From Calothrix sp. C42_A2020_038 (GTDB lineage: Bacteria; Cyanobacteriota; Cyanobacteriia; Cyanobacteriales; Nostocaceae), in NCBI GenBank assembly GCA_015272395.1, contig JACYLQ010000028.1:1-35682 (forward strand): a stretch of 35,682 bases of DNA, in the 5' to 3' direction. Under the pieces are notes generated by a model, which saw only the letters and a list, made by a program, of their open reading frames with translations, made no database searches and was not told the origin of the DNA. Positions 15,724-25,250 of this stretch are shown piece after piece. The translations under genes were made by a program, and so were the position numbers. Each line of letters starts with the position of its first letter. The stretch's first letter is position 1.

Positions 15724-16890
15724 ATGAAATTATTTGGAAAGAAGAAAACACCACTCGCTTGGCGCCAATTGATGAAGGAAAAAACTCGTCTTGCAGTAGC
15801 GGTAGCTGGAATTGCTTTTGCTGACATACTGATGTTGATTCAGATGGGTTTTGAAGGAGCGTTGTATAATGCTTCAATACAACCGCATCGCAATTTACAA
15901 GCTGATTTAGTTTTGATAGACCCACAAATGCAAACTTTATTTTCAGTGAAAGACTTTGCGCGCGAGAGGCTATACCAAACTTTGGCGTATGATGGTGTGG
16001 AGTCGGTGAATTCAGTGTACATTGCAACTGGACAATGGCGAAATCCTCAAACTCGTTTAGAAAGGGCAATTTTGGTTTGGGGTGTTGACCCAACAAAACC
16101 GACATTCAAAATGCCAGAAGTCAATCAGCAACTGGAAAGTATCAAACCTCTTAATAGTGTTCTGTTTGATATTGCTGGTCGTCCTGACTACGGAGTCAAT
16201 GCTGATGAATTCAAAAAAACCAAAAAATTTGAAACAGAGTTAAACAGTAAAGCTGTAAATGTGACTGGTTTATTCGTTAACGGCGCCTCATTTGCGGCCG
16301 ATGGTAATGTAATCACCAGTGAATCTACATTTATGCAGTTATTTCCCAGCAGTAAACCAGACAGAATTGCAGTTGGTTTAATTAAATTGCGGAGTTATGC
16401 CAATCTGAGGAGAGTTCAGAAACAACTTGCTGCAGCTTTACCCAAAGATGTATCCGTACTGACAGTTGAAGAATTCGCTCAAATTGAAAAGCAGTATTGG
16501 GCAGAAGGTACAGCGATAGGGTTTATTTTTGGTTTGGGTGTAGGTGTTGGCTTTATTGTTGGAATTGTAATTGTTTATCAAATCCTTTATTCTGATGTTT
16601 CCGAACACTTACCTGAGTATGCAACATTAAAAGCGATGGGGTATACCGATGGTTATTTACTACGAGTTTTGATTCAAGAATCTCTACTTCTAGCTGTTTT
16701 AGGTTATATACCTAGCTTTATTGCTGCTATCGGACTATATACACTTGCTGCTAGCGCCACGATGTTGCCAATTGCTATGACTGTTGAACGAGCGATTAAT
16801 GTATTCATTTTAACTGTAGTCATGTGCAGTATTTCTGGCGCCATTGCCATGCGAAAACTGCAATCTGCTGACCCAGCAGACATTTTCTAG
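15724..16890 (+). CDS. devC: DevC-family ABC exporter permease
   Basis: A 388-residue permease of the MacB/FtsX type, DevC subfamily. It has an N-terminal amphipathic segment and first helix (LAVAVAGIAFADILMLIQMG), a large periplasmic domain (about residues 50-255), and three C-terminal helices (about 265-290, 315-340, 350-370). The conserved start TPLAWRQLMKEKTRLAVA and VSEHLPEYATLKAMGY are DevC hallmarks. It partners with DevA and DevB. The matching ATPase gene is about 1 kb downstream, beyond a minus-strand gene, which splits the usual devBCA order. Confidence 0.92.
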   Translation: MKLFGKKKTPLAWRQLMKEKTRLAVAVAGIAFADILMLIQMGFEGALYNASIQPHRNLQADLVLIDPQMQTLFSVKDFARERLYQTLAYDGVESVNSVYIATGQWRNPQTRLERAILVWGVDPTKPTFKMPEVNQQLESIKPLNSVLFDIAGRPDYGVNADEFKKTKKFETELNSKAVNVTGLFVNGASFAADGNVITSESTFMQLFPSSKPDRIAVGLIKLRSYANLRRVQKQLAAALPKDVSVLTVEEFAQIEKQYWAEGTAIGFIFGLGVGVGFIVGIVIVYQILYSDVSEHLPEYATLKAMGYTDGYLLRVLIQESLLLAVLGYIPSFIAAIGLYTLAASATMLPIAMTVERAINVFILTVVMCSISGAIAMRKLQSADPADIF

Positions 16891-16901
16891 CTTCTTTGAT
16901 T

Positions 16902-17594
16902 CTAAGTTCTCTGAATATCTACTAGATGAAACTCAATTAATGTACCAATTACTTGATAACGATAATTCATTAACAATGATTGGCTGTATACTCTTGATTT
17001 TGGTGTATAAACCGTAGCAAGTACAGTCAATCGATTATTAGTCATCCTTAATAAATAATCATTTCTGAAAAAATCAACAACTAAATTATTTTTATTCTTG
17101 AGAAAATTGATGTCACGATTTGCTAGATATGCGCGCGCATCTCGCTGAATTTGATTATATACATTGATTTGAGCGCCATTTACACTAACTAAGCAAGCAT
17201 CCCGTGGCGCCCATCTATCGTTATAAGTGATCAATGCAACCTGAGAATCATACCTCCAAGTTGTAGAAATTCCACCATAACTTTGATAAGGCATGGGTTT
17301 ACAAGACCGGATATTAGTAATTAAGCTATCGGTATTGATATCATACAAATAGTTTCTGCGTACTCTCATATTATTTCTCCAAACAGGAGTCCAGACAATT
17401 GTATACTGCCTATTAGGTGATATCAAATACTCAGAATAAGATTTAAAAAAATAGTATTTTCTTGCTCGCTGTGCCCCTCTAAACGCATATAAATCCGTCG
17501 GCGACATTTCGGCTTCAACTTTTGAATTATTGTTGAATCCTAAAGCAGCAAAAAATAAGATACTCAAAAGAAATTTAAGTACTACTTTAGACAT
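16902..17594 (-). CDS. Secreted protein of unknown function
   Basis: A 230-residue protein with a signal peptide (FLLSILFFAALGF, about residues 8-20; cleavage probably near VEA-E). The mature part is basic and tyrosine-rich, with several short predicted strands, for example RQYTIVWTPVWRNN and YQSYGGISTTWRYD. I do not recognise the family. It lies on the opposite strand between devC and devA, converging with devC (11-base gap) and diverging from devA. The devA-side region contains the third operator, which could regulate this gene as well. Confidence 0.65.
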   Translation of the reverse strand: MSKVVLKFLLSILFFAALGFNNNSKVEAEMSPTDLYAFRGAQRARKYYFFKSYSEYLISPNRQYTIVWTPVWRNNMRVRRNYLYDINTDSLITNIRSCKPMPYQSYGGISTTWRYDSQVALITYNDRWAPRDACLVSVNGAQINVYNQIQRDARAYLANRDINFLKNKNNLVVDFFRNDYLLRMTNNRLTVLATVYTPKSRVYSQSLLMNYRYQVIGTLIEFHLVDIQRT

Positions 17595-17931
17595 ATTTAT
17601 ATCTTGTGATGCTTGCTAAAAACGCCCAAAAATGTAGCGTATAAATTTAATTCTATATTGGTTATTTAAATTAGTAAGTAGTATGTAAAACAATGTCTTT
17701 ATTCCTTGAATAATCAATAAAATAATCATAAAAGTTATTAGGTAAGGTACGTGAAATTCATTACCATCAGTCAACAAAATGCAACCCCTTAAAGTCTTTT
17801 CATGCACCATCAATAAATCAGGCGACCTATCTTGACAAATATCGCACAATTGAGTTAATTTATAACGAGCGTTCGATATATTAATAAGTGTAACAAAAAG
17901 TTAAATTTAGCCAAATATCTACTAATTGCTT
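17595..17931. other. Divergent intergenic region upstream of devA
   Basis: Should contain promoters for devA and for the secreted protein, with operator 3. A 77-codon minus-strand frame here begins at TTG and lacks recognisable features. Confidence 0.5.
17861..17880. promoter_or_regulatory. TetR-type operator 3 (upstream of devA)
   Basis: TATAACGAGCGTTCGATATA differs by a single base from the site upstream of tetR. It lies 51 bases before the devA ATG, where it could overlap the promoter. Confidence 0.75.
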
Positions 17932-18678
17932 ATGCACACTTTGAGTCTCTCTGAATCAAGCCAATTTCCAAATGCTGCAAGTGTGATATCAATTCAAAAT
18001 CTAAATCACTACTTTGGGGAAGGTGCCTTGCGTAAGCAAGCTCTGTTCGACATTAACTTAGAAATTAATAAGGGTGAGATTATCATTATGACCGGGCCTT
18101 CCGGTTCAGGAAAGACAACGCTTCTGACTTTGATGGGTGGTTTACGTTCAGCACAGGAAGGAAGTTTGAAGATTTTAGGTCAAGAAATATGCGGCGCCAC
18201 TAAAAAGCAGTTAACACAGTTACGTCGTAACATTGGCTATATATTCCAAGCACATAATTTAATGACATTCTTGACAGCGAGGGAAAATGTGCGGATGTCG
18301 TTAGAGTTGCACGATACATATTTAAATCAAGATATAGATGCTTTGGCTATTGATATGTTAGAAACAGTAGGTTTAGGTAATCGTATTGATTATTACCCAG
18401 AGAGCTTATCAGGGGGACAAAAACAACGGGTAGCAATCGCACGAGCGTTAGTAAGTCATCCCAAAATAGTATTAGCAGATGAACCAACGGCAGCATTAGA
18501 TAAAAAGTCAGGACGTGACGTAGTGGAACTGATGCAAAAACTAGCTCAAGAACAAGGCTGTACAATTTTATTAGTTACCCACGACAATCGTATTTTAGAT
18601 ATCGCTGATCGAATTGTATATATGGAAGATGGGAAATTAGTTTGTGAGAATGTTGACGCAGCAGCAAAAGTGAAATAA
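17932..18678 (+). CDS. devA: DevA-family ABC exporter ATPase
   Basis: A 248-residue ATPase of the LolD/MacB type, DevA subfamily. Walker A GPSGSGKTT (55-63), Q-loop IFQAHNLM, signature LSGGQKQR (159-166), Walker B IVLADEPTAALD, H-loop LLVTHD. The ATG at 17932 is preferred to a TTG two codons upstream; no good ribosome site is seen for either. The Dev-type start SVISIQNLNHYFGEGALRKQ supports pairing with the nearby DevC and DevB. The gene has its own operator-bearing promoter region. Confidence 0.92.
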   Translation: MHTLSLSESSQFPNAASVISIQNLNHYFGEGALRKQALFDINLEINKGEIIIMTGPSGSGKTTLLTLMGGLRSAQEGSLKILGQEICGATKKQLTQLRRNIGYIFQAHNLMTFLTARENVRMSLELHDTYLNQDIDALAIDMLETVGLGNRIDYYPESLSGGQKQRVAIARALVSHPKIVLADEPTAALDKKSGRDVVELMQKLAQEQGCTILLVTHDNRILDIADRIVYMEDGKLVCENVDAAAKVK

Positions 18679-18710
18679 AAAAATCCTTACTACAATGATT
18701 CGTAGCAAGG
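18676..18710 (-). terminator. Rho-independent terminator for the methyltransferase gene
   Basis: On the minus strand CCTTGCTAC and GTAGTAAGG form a 9-bp stem (one G-T pair) with an 8-base loop, followed by ATTTTTTTATTT. It is about 108 bases after the methyltransferase stop. Confidence 0.65.
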
Positions 18711-18817
18711 TAAGTGTTGTGTGACTGCAAGGGAGTTCATAAAACATGAACTAATTTTAATATGCTTATTATTCTTCCTATTTAACAGTCCATTTTTTGC
18801 TCAATTTTTGTTCAACT

Positions 18818-19807
18818 TTAAGCTTTAATGCTCTCGAGACTAGCTGTCTGCATTGAAAATTGTGACTGCGACGCGCGTGTAGTACGGAACATTCCAAATC
18901 GGCAAAGACCTGTACCAAATGCGAACCGCATTAGTAGTAAGGTAGGAACTTCTCGTAAAGATTTAATCAAACCAGATAGACCAAAACGTACTAATCCTTC
19001 TGGTCTAACTATTCCTTGCCAGATCGAATCTAACCAAGAAGGAAGTGTTTGCTGCGTCCAGTCATCTGTTACCACTTCTCCATCAACTAATCCAGTTGCG
19101 AGCAAAAGTTCCGAAAAACCTTCAATACTGGAAAAAGCAGGATGAGACCACTGATCTAGAAGTTGTCGCATAACTGGTTTCTCCCAAAAATTTAAAGGTT
19201 TTTGGCGATCGTCTCTTTGATTCCAGTCTGCCACAACCAGCACTCCACCAGGTTTTAGCACTCTCATTAATTCTTTGGCAAAGATAGCTTTATCTGGCAT
19301 GTGTGGTCCAGCTTCAATTGACCAAACTACATCAAAACTAGCATCTGGAAAAGAAAGTGCCATTGCATCATCTACTAGAAACTGTACATTCAGTTCTGAT
19401 GAAGTTAATTCTTGGGCACGTTTGACTTGTTGGGGGCTGATGGTGACACCTGTGACTGCAAATCCGTAATCCCGTGCTAAAATTCGACTACTACCGCCAA
19501 TTCCACAACCAACATCTAAGAGGGTAGCGCCGTGTGGTAATTTATCTAAACCGCCCCAATTTACCATTTCATGTACAAAGTCAGATTTTGCGGTTAGAAA
19601 GTCCTTCTGTCGTGGTGGTAAACCATAATGCCCTAAGTGAATATGCTCACCCCAGTAAAACTCTAAAATACCATCTTCAGTCCATTGATCATAGGAATTG
19701 GCTACAGAGTTTGATGATTGATAACGACGAGCGGTGATTAGATATAACAGTATTCCTAACGTTAATAGTGCCAGGATAAGTCCAAGCAAAGAAAAAAACA
19801 AACTCAT
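18818..19807 (-). CDS. MPBQ/MSBQ methyltransferase
   Basis: A 329-residue SAM-dependent methyltransferase closely matching, from memory, Synechocystis Sll0418, the 2-methyl-6-phytyl-1,4-benzoquinol methyltransferase of tocopherol (and probably plastoquinone) synthesis. It has an N-terminal membrane anchor (about residues 3-25), then SVANSYDQWTEDGILEFYWG, motif I LLDVGCGIGGSS, SFDVVWSIEAGPHMPDKAIF and LMRVLKPGGVLVVADWNQRD. The C-terminal membrane-associated region RFAFGTGLCRFGMF is also shared. Monocistronic, with its own terminator. Gamma-tocopherol methyltransferase is a less likely relative. Confidence 0.88.
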   Translation of the reverse strand: MSLFFSLLGLILALLTLGILLYLITARRYQSSNSVANSYDQWTEDGILEFYWGEHIHLGHYGLPPRQKDFLTAKSDFVHEMVNWGGLDKLPHGATLLDVGCGIGGSSRILARDYGFAVTGVTISPQQVKRAQELTSSELNVQFLVDDAMALSFPDASFDVVWSIEAGPHMPDKAIFAKELMRVLKPGGVLVVADWNQRDDRQKPLNFWEKPVMRQLLDQWSHPAFSSIEGFSELLLATGLVDGEVVTDDWTQQTLPSWLDSIWQGIVRPEGLVRFGLSGLIKSLREVPTLLLMRFAFGTGLCRFGMFRTTRASQSQFSMQTASLESIKA

Positions 19808-20022
19808 CGAAACAAAGCCTTTATCTAAATATTTCTTAATAATTTTATCTTATTACTATTTATGTGGTCGCAGGTTGTGAAATTAGTCGTAGATTAGAAC
19901 TAGATTGACCTTTAGATAGATAAAAAATTATTTACGACTAGATTAACGGTAGATGTGAATGTGTCGGCTAGGTTCGTAATATGAGCTTAAGAAATAAATG
20001 GAGCCAACCCAGGAACTGAGCC

Positions 20023-20220
20023 ATGAGCCAAGAAGAAAAAAACAAACAGCCCGGTAAAGGCGACACCGCTGCCAGTGGTGGATATCAAACAACTGAACAA
20101 GAAGAAACCCGCAAAACAGGTGTAGCTTCTAGCAGCGATGCTAAACCAACAGCAACACCAGAGGCGCCAGAAAACGACAGCGTTGCAGGTAGCCCAAATC
20201 AAGGTACTGAATCACGCTAA
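20023..20220 (+). CDS. Small disordered hydrophilic protein, unknown function
   Basis: A 65-residue protein with no hydrophobic segment. It is rich in Glu, Ser, Thr, Ala, Gly and Pro (for example EEKNKQPGKGDTAASGGYQ and TATPEAPENDS) and predicted to be disordered. AGGAACTGAGCC before the ATG is a plausible ribosome site, and a clear plus-strand terminator follows at 20299-20340, which supports a real transcript. The composition recalls small stress-related cyanobacterial proteins, but no function is assigned. Confidence 0.65.
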   Translation: MSQEEKNKQPGKGDTAASGGYQTTEQEETRKTGVASSSDAKPTATPEAPENDSVAGSPNQGTESR

Positions 20221-20298
20221 TTAGATGGTACTAAGGAAGTAACCGAAATCCCTTCCTCCCTGTTGTCATTTTATCTGAATTCAACTCACATTAATGCT

Positions 20299-20340
20299 AA
20301 GTGGATATAGTGCTTGTTAGCTAGTATCCACTTATTTTTA
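20299..20340 (+). terminator. Rho-independent terminator
   Basis: AAGTGGATA (20299-20307) and TATCCACTT (20325-20333) make a perfect 9-bp stem, followed by ATTTTTATTTT. It terminates the small plus-strand gene. Confidence 0.75.
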
Positions 20341-20425
20341 TTTTAGGACTTACGCAAGTAGCATATAAGACTTATAGCCTTGCACCCAATGATAATTGTG
20401 GCAGTAACGATAGTGCAGTTATTTT

Positions 20426-21880
20426 TTAGTTTTTATCCAAATTAGAAACAGCACCTTTTTGTTTTTGGTAAAGTTCTTTGAAAAGTCTTTGCTGTTTATT
20501 ATGCTCTACAATCGGTTGAGGATAACCCAAAGCATCTCGTTCTAGAGGTGTAATCTTTCCTGTGACTAAATACTCAGTGTCTACAGAACGCAACTCAGGT
20601 ACCCACTTGCGAATATATTCAGCCTCTGCATCAAATTTCTGTGCTTGGCTAGCAGGATTAAATATCCGTATGGGTTTAGGGTCCATCCCACTCGATGCAC
20701 TCCACTGCCAACCACCGTTATTTGCTGATAAGTCTCCATCTATTAGTTTTTGCATAAAGTACTTTTCACCCAAACGGGGGTCGAGCAATAAATCCTTGGT
20801 AAAGAAACTAGCGACAATCATTCGGCAGCGGTTATGCATCCAACCGAGTTCGTTCATTTGTCGCATTGCAGCATCTACGATCGGATAACCAGTTTTACCT
20901 TCACACCATGCTTGATAGTATTTATCGTTAGTCTGCCAAGGAAAATTTTTGAAAGTTTCACGAAAAGCACCTTCAGCCAGTTCAGGAAAATGATACATTG
21001 CGTGTTGATAAAATTCACGCCATGCAATTTCTTGTTGCCAGGTACGAATGCTAGTTTCTGACTCTTCGCTACGGCTATTTTCCATTGCATCGAGTGTTGC
21101 TTTCCATACAGTCCGAATCCCAATTACTCCAAACTTCAAAGCTGCACTAAGTCTTGAAGTCCCATCGATAGCAGGAAAGTTACGGTCTTCTTTGTAGTTA
21201 TTGATAGCTTTACAAGTAAACTCTTCTAAGCGTTCGAGTGCGACAACTTCACCTGGTTCTATAACCATGTCACCATCCCAAACAAATCCTAAATCTTTTG
21301 CACTGGGTAACTCTTTTGCACCCGACGCACGCGCAATTTCAGTCTCAGCGTCTGTTAATCCTTCGACATCATGCAGTGTTGCTACAGGTTGTGCTTTGGG
21401 TTTACTAATCCAATTTTTCCAAAACGGACTATAAACAGTATATGGTGCCTTTGAACCCGTACTAATTTCTTCCGGTGAATGCAGGATTTGATCCCAATTT
21501 TTGTCGAGAAACCCAATGCTTTTTCCTTTCAAGGCGCCGACAATAGTAGTATCACGTACTTGCGAGTATGGTTCAACATCCCAGTTCCAAAATACACTCT
21601 TTGCTTTTAAGGCATGAGCTAGCTCAGGAATAAGCAGTGTTGGATTACCATGTAATATTAATAATTGACTGCCGACTTCAACATAACGTTTTTGTAGTGC
21701 AGCTAAACTACCAATCAAATATTTCACCCTTACCGCAGCAACATCATCACGCTCTAATATATTCGGGTCAAGGCAAAATACCCCCACGACTTTGCGAGTT
21801 TGTTCCCTTGCTGCGGCAAGTCCCGTGTTATCAGAAATGCGTAAATCACGACGATGCCAAAATAAAATTAAATCAGACAT
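20426..21880 (-). CDS. phrA: Deoxyribodipyrimidine photolyase (class I CPD)
   Basis: A 484-residue photolyase/cryptochrome protein. The N-terminal antenna domain starts SDLILFWHRRDLRISDNTGL. The FAD domain carries TSRLSAALKFG, TWQQEIAWREFYQHAMYHFP, GYPIVDAAMRQMNELGWMHN and WQWSASSGMDPKPIRIFNP. It repairs cyclobutane pyrimidine dimers with blue light. The ATG at 21880 fits the family start; the frame stays open 43 codons further up to 22009, but that extension is not family-like. It is followed 41 bases upstream by the end of the Nudix gene on the same strand, so the two may be co-transcribed. Confidence 0.93.
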   Translation of the reverse strand: MSDLILFWHRRDLRISDNTGLAAAREQTRKVVGVFCLDPNILERDDVAAVRVKYLIGSLAALQKRYVEVGSQLLILHGNPTLLIPELAHALKAKSVFWNWDVEPYSQVRDTTIVGALKGKSIGFLDKNWDQILHSPEEISTGSKAPYTVYSPFWKNWISKPKAQPVATLHDVEGLTDAETEIARASGAKELPSAKDLGFVWDGDMVIEPGEVVALERLEEFTCKAINNYKEDRNFPAIDGTSRLSAALKFGVIGIRTVWKATLDAMENSRSEESETSIRTWQQEIAWREFYQHAMYHFPELAEGAFRETFKNFPWQTNDKYYQAWCEGKTGYPIVDAAMRQMNELGWMHNRCRMIVASFFTKDLLLDPRLGEKYFMQKLIDGDLSANNGGWQWSASSGMDPKPIRIFNPASQAQKFDAEAEYIRKWVPELRSVDTEYLVTGKITPLERDALGYPQPIVEHNKQQRLFKELYQKQKGAVSNLDKN

Positions 21881-22050
21881 TCCAGAGTTTTCCAGTTCCC
21901 TTGTACTAGGATAGAGCAATTGGCGCCCTCTAGGATCATTCCACTGATTAGTTTTTTTTGCCATCCAAAATATGAAATTGGTAGTTGTAGCTTTTTGTTG
22001 AGCTTGCATCTGCTACAACTGCTTAATATTTAAGTGTTTAGGTGTCGTAA

Positions 22051-22467
22051 TTATAATTGATACTTGACAAATTGTTTAAGAATACGTTTAAGTGATGGTT
22101 TTTTGACTTGCTGAACAGCCTCTTGAAGACTAACCCATTGTCTGATGCGTTGACCAACTTCTGGATATTCTTCGCTTTCGATATCAACGGGAAGTGAGAA
22201 CATTTCAACGTGATAGGTTTTGCCATTTTTTTGATACTTGTAACTACCAAGCTGGTTAGGGTTAACTTGCCCAATAACTCCAGCTTCTTCCCAGGCTTCT
22301 TTAGCTGCAGAGTCTGGAGCGCTCATACCATCAATGATACCTCCTTTTGGTACAACCCAATTATGTTGATTACGAGTTGTGATTAATAAAACTTCGGTTG
22401 TTCCATTTTGGACACGGTATGGAATTACTCCTGATTGCTGTAGTCTTTTTTTTATTTTCTGTGCCAT
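22051..22467 (-). CDS. Nudix hydrolase
   Basis: A 138-residue Nudix protein. The Nudix box reads GGIIDGMSAPDSAAKEAWEE followed by AGV: the REUxEExGU part is present (KEAWEEAGV), but the first conserved Glu is Met, as in DIPP-type relatives. Sequence before it (NQHNWVVPKGG) is typical of diphosphoinositol or dinucleoside polyphosphate hydrolases. Substrate unknown. It lies just upstream of the photolyase gene on the same strand. Confidence 0.88.
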   Translation of the reverse strand: MAQKIKKRLQQSGVIPYRVQNGTTEVLLITTRNQHNWVVPKGGIIDGMSAPDSAAKEAWEEAGVIGQVNPNQLGSYKYQKNGKTYHVEMFSLPVDIESEEYPEVGQRIRQWVSLQEAVQQVKKPSLKRILKQFVKYQL

Positions 22468-22817
22468 TTATGCTTTGCGAAGTGTACCTTGGTTAATATT
22501 TGGTACAATTTTGCACCATAAATACCGAATTTTCCACTATATATCACCAGATTTTTGATTAATTTATAATTAGCTGTAGGGTGTATGACCAAAGAAGGCA
22601 GAGGGCATCCGTGCTGAAGGTAAGAACATAATTTCCCTCCGTCACAGGGTTTTCAAGCTCCTAAATTTATTTATGTGGATTAATAAAAGCCTCCTGCCTC
22701 TTTAAGGGATTAATAGAATCTAGGAAAGGGAAAGTATATTTGCTCCCCCTTCCCTTGCTCTTAAGAGGGTCGGGGGGCAGGGTAGGTTTTTCACATAACG
22801 TGAAAAATAAGAAATTT
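22468..22817. other. Intergenic region
   Basis: About 350 bases without a gene. A pyrimidine/G-rich stretch near 22741-22785 (CCCCCTTCCC followed by GGGTCGGGGGGCAGGG) resembles dispersed intergenic repeats of Nostocales. CACATAACGTGA near 22791 is close to palindromic. Confidence 0.45.
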
Positions 22818-23636
22818 TTAGGTTTCTGCTTTGGCTTCTTTCAATTTCAAATAGTACTTGGATTGTGGAGATAAAGGAGCAGCCATTGATATAACTCTCT
22901 CCATTAAACTTGGAGCAATACGATTACACAAGACTGCCAAATAAGTTTGCCATCCCACTAATATTTCCGCAGATTCTTTTTTGACTCCATTCACAAGCGC
23001 TTTTGCTACTTGTTCTGGTGTAATTGGCGCCACCCACCGAAACCAATTCAAATCGCGCACCATATCGGTATCGGTTAGAGATGGTAGCAAAGATAGTACT
23101 TTGACGTTATGAACTGCAAGTTCACAGCGCAGTGCTTTGGTAAATCCGACAATTGCAAATTTAGTCGCTGAATAAGTTGCCATTGTCGGAGCAGCAACCT
23201 TACCCATCAAACTTGAGACGTTAACGATTACTCCTTGTCGCTGCGTAACCATGCGTCGAGCAACCAAACGAGTAATAGCGTACATGCCAATTAAGTTAGT
23301 TTCCACTTCAGACTGTATGTCCTTAAATCTAGACTGTAAGAAAGGAGCTTGGTGTGCGACTCCAGCACAGTTAACAAGTAGATGAATCGGCCCATAATCT
23401 TTCCAAGTTCGCGCAATTGTAATATCAATTTCCACCAATTGAGTTAAATCTAAAGGTAGAAGTACAACTTCTGCACCTAAGACTTCTACTTCAGCAGCCA
23501 CTGAAGCAAGTCGGTGATGATTTCGAGCCACTAAGATTAACCGCTTGGCTTTTTGTTTAGCAAGTTCAAGAGCAATTGCACGCCCAATTCCACGAGAGGC
23601 GCCTGTAATTAGAACAGTTTTTCCTTGAATATTCAT
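22818..23636 (-). CDS. Short-chain dehydrogenase/reductase
   Basis: A 272-residue classical SDR. NAD(P)-binding TGASRGIG (11-18), NCAG (89-92), catalytic Ser near 141, Tyr155 and Lys159 in TYSATK. Arg residues after the first beta strand (LVARNHHR) suggest NADPH preference. The C-terminal tail QTYLAVLCNRIAPSLMERV is longer than in FabG and hydrophobic, as in SDRs acting on lipids or membrane substrates. It stands alone. It is distinct from the fabG-like gene at 26241. Confidence 0.85.
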   Translation of the reverse strand: MNIQGKTVLITGASRGIGRAIALELAKQKAKRLILVARNHHRLASVAAEVEVLGAEVVLLPLDLTQLVEIDITIARTWKDYGPIHLLVNCAGVAHQAPFLQSRFKDIQSEVETNLIGMYAITRLVARRMVTQRQGVIVNVSSLMGKVAAPTMATYSATKFAIVGFTKALRCELAVHNVKVLSLLPSLTDTDMVRDLNWFRWVAPITPEQVAKALVNGVKKESAEILVGWQTYLAVLCNRIAPSLMERVISMAAPLSPQSKYYLKLKEAKAET

Positions 23637-24359
23637 TCTACAAACTCCACAAATTCATCCCCACCTAGACCATTACGATCGTGATGAAGACAAGAACAAT
23701 GTATGGTCAGACAAAATTTCAACTAGAGTTCCCTTATAAAGCGGAACGGGATTACCTCTGACGCGAGTCTAGGAAACTTGAAAACGAAGTCGTAATAATC
23801 TTTTTAGCCAAACACACGTGCAGTTTGACTTGATGTCTGCTTTGATTGCATAATCCATATTTCTTATTTGCTTTGTGGTACTAATGGGTGACTTTAGAAC
23901 CAATTGAAATATCTTGCATGGATGATGCTCCTCCTATAAGGAATTAATCAAAGTTACCTTACTCGCATACCCTAACAACGGGATCATGCAACTGCAACAT
24001 TTATTAACCCAAAATCAGCAATTGTTACATTTTGATACATTTCTTTCATAAATCATCGATTTGGTGATCAAAACTTAAGAACACGCAAATAAGCAGCTAA
24101 TTCACTCATGTCGGAACCTGTGGCTTGTATACGAAAATTTTTAATAATTTAAGATTTATGAGAAAAGCTGAATTCCATTAAAACGATTTTGAATCACGCA
24201 GATGCAAAAATTGCAATTAGAAATGTAACATTGGCGCCAATACTTCGGAGTCCGCGCGATCAGGATATAGAAAAGCAGCGAAAGCGCCAGACAATATTGA
24301 AATTGTGAAGTATCCTATTTCCATCAAAGAAAACTTAAAATGTCAAGACATTTGTAACC
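23637..24359. other. Long intergenic region (about 720 bp)
   Basis: No protein or RNA gene is recognised. On the minus strand a strong ribosome-site-like sequence (AGGAGGAG) precedes a 12-codon frame from 23919 to 23881, beginning MQDISIGSKV and then stopping. This could be a leader peptide or a remnant. The stretch before 24360 should hold the amidotransferase promoter. GGCGCC occurs near 24234. Confidence 0.5.
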
Positions 24360-25142
24360 ATGTGCCAGTTGCTGGGAATGAACTGCAACGTTCCAACGGA
24401 TATTTGCTTCTCGTTTGAGGGGTTTTGTGCAAGGGGCGGCAAAACAGATGACCATAAGGATGGTTGGGGTATTGCTTTTTTTGAAAGTAAGGGATGTCGA
24501 ATTTTTCTGGATGCCAAATCATCTGTTGCATCACCTATTGCCGAACTGGTGAGAAGTTTCCCCATTCATTCAACCCATGTTGTCGCCCATATTCGCAAAG
24601 CGACCCAAGGTAAAGTTACTTTAGAAAATTGTCATCCTTTTCAACGCGAACTTTGGGGAAGATATTGGGTGTTTGCTCATAATGGTGATTTACCTGGATT
24701 TGAACCACAAGGGTCTGGTTTTTACTTCGCTGTCGGCGATACTGATAGTGAGAAAGCTTTTTGTTTAATTCTTGAAACTTTACGCGAAGCTTTCCCAGCA
24801 GGTAAACCGTCGATTGTGGAATTATATCCAGTACTTCGGGATATTACACAAGATATTGCTCAAAAAGGTGTCTTTAATTATTTACTTTCTGACGGAGATT
24901 ACTTTTTTGCTCATTGTTCAACCAAGCTTTGTTATATAGTTCGTCAGGCGCCTTTTGCTGCTGCTCATCTTATTGATGAAGATATAACGGTAGATTTTGA
25001 TGAACTAACTACACCTGATGACCGAGTGGCTGTAATTGCGACTACACCACTTACCGATAACGAAATTTGGACACAAATTCAACCGGGAGAACTATTAGCG
25101 TTTCAAGATGGTTTACCGTTTTCGATTCACAGTGTTGTGTGA
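24360..25142 (+). CDS. Class II glutamine amidotransferase (YafJ/EgtC-like)
   Basis: A 260-residue Ntn-hydrolase glutaminase domain. Cys2 after the initiator Met is the catalytic nucleophile (MCQLLGMNC). Family motifs include GKTDDHKDGWGIAFF, THVVAHIRKATQG, ENCHPFQRELWGRYWVFAHNG and VGDTDSEKAF. It releases ammonia from glutamine or cleaves gamma-glutamyl bonds. No synthase domain or ergothioneine genes adjoin, so the pathway is unknown. The ATG fits because Met removal exposes Cys. Confidence 0.87.
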   Translation: MCQLLGMNCNVPTDICFSFEGFCARGGKTDDHKDGWGIAFFESKGCRIFLDAKSSVASPIAELVRSFPIHSTHVVAHIRKATQGKVTLENCHPFQRELWGRYWVFAHNGDLPGFEPQGSGFYFAVGDTDSEKAFCLILETLREAFPAGKPSIVELYPVLRDITQDIAQKGVFNYLLSDGDYFFAHCSTKLCYIVRQAPFAAAHLIDEDITVDFDELTTPDDRVAVIATTPLTDNEIWTQIQPGELLAFQDGLPFSIHSVV

Positions 25143-25250
25143 ATATAATCTGCTTATGTTTTAGACAGGGCGAGTTTGAATTAATTTTTCGCTTACCGCG
25201 ATATTGATTTGTACAACCCGCCCCTAACCTAAATTTATACAATATCTAAC

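Noticed and set aside
17616-17849. 77-codon minus-strand frame with a hydrophobic stretch
   Set aside because: It begins at TTG, has no clear ribosome site or family features, and overlaps the devA regulatory region.
21881-22009. 43-codon N-terminal extension of the photolyase frame
   Set aside because: The family starts at MSDLILFWHRRDLR; the extension is not photolyase-like, so the ATG at 21880 was used.
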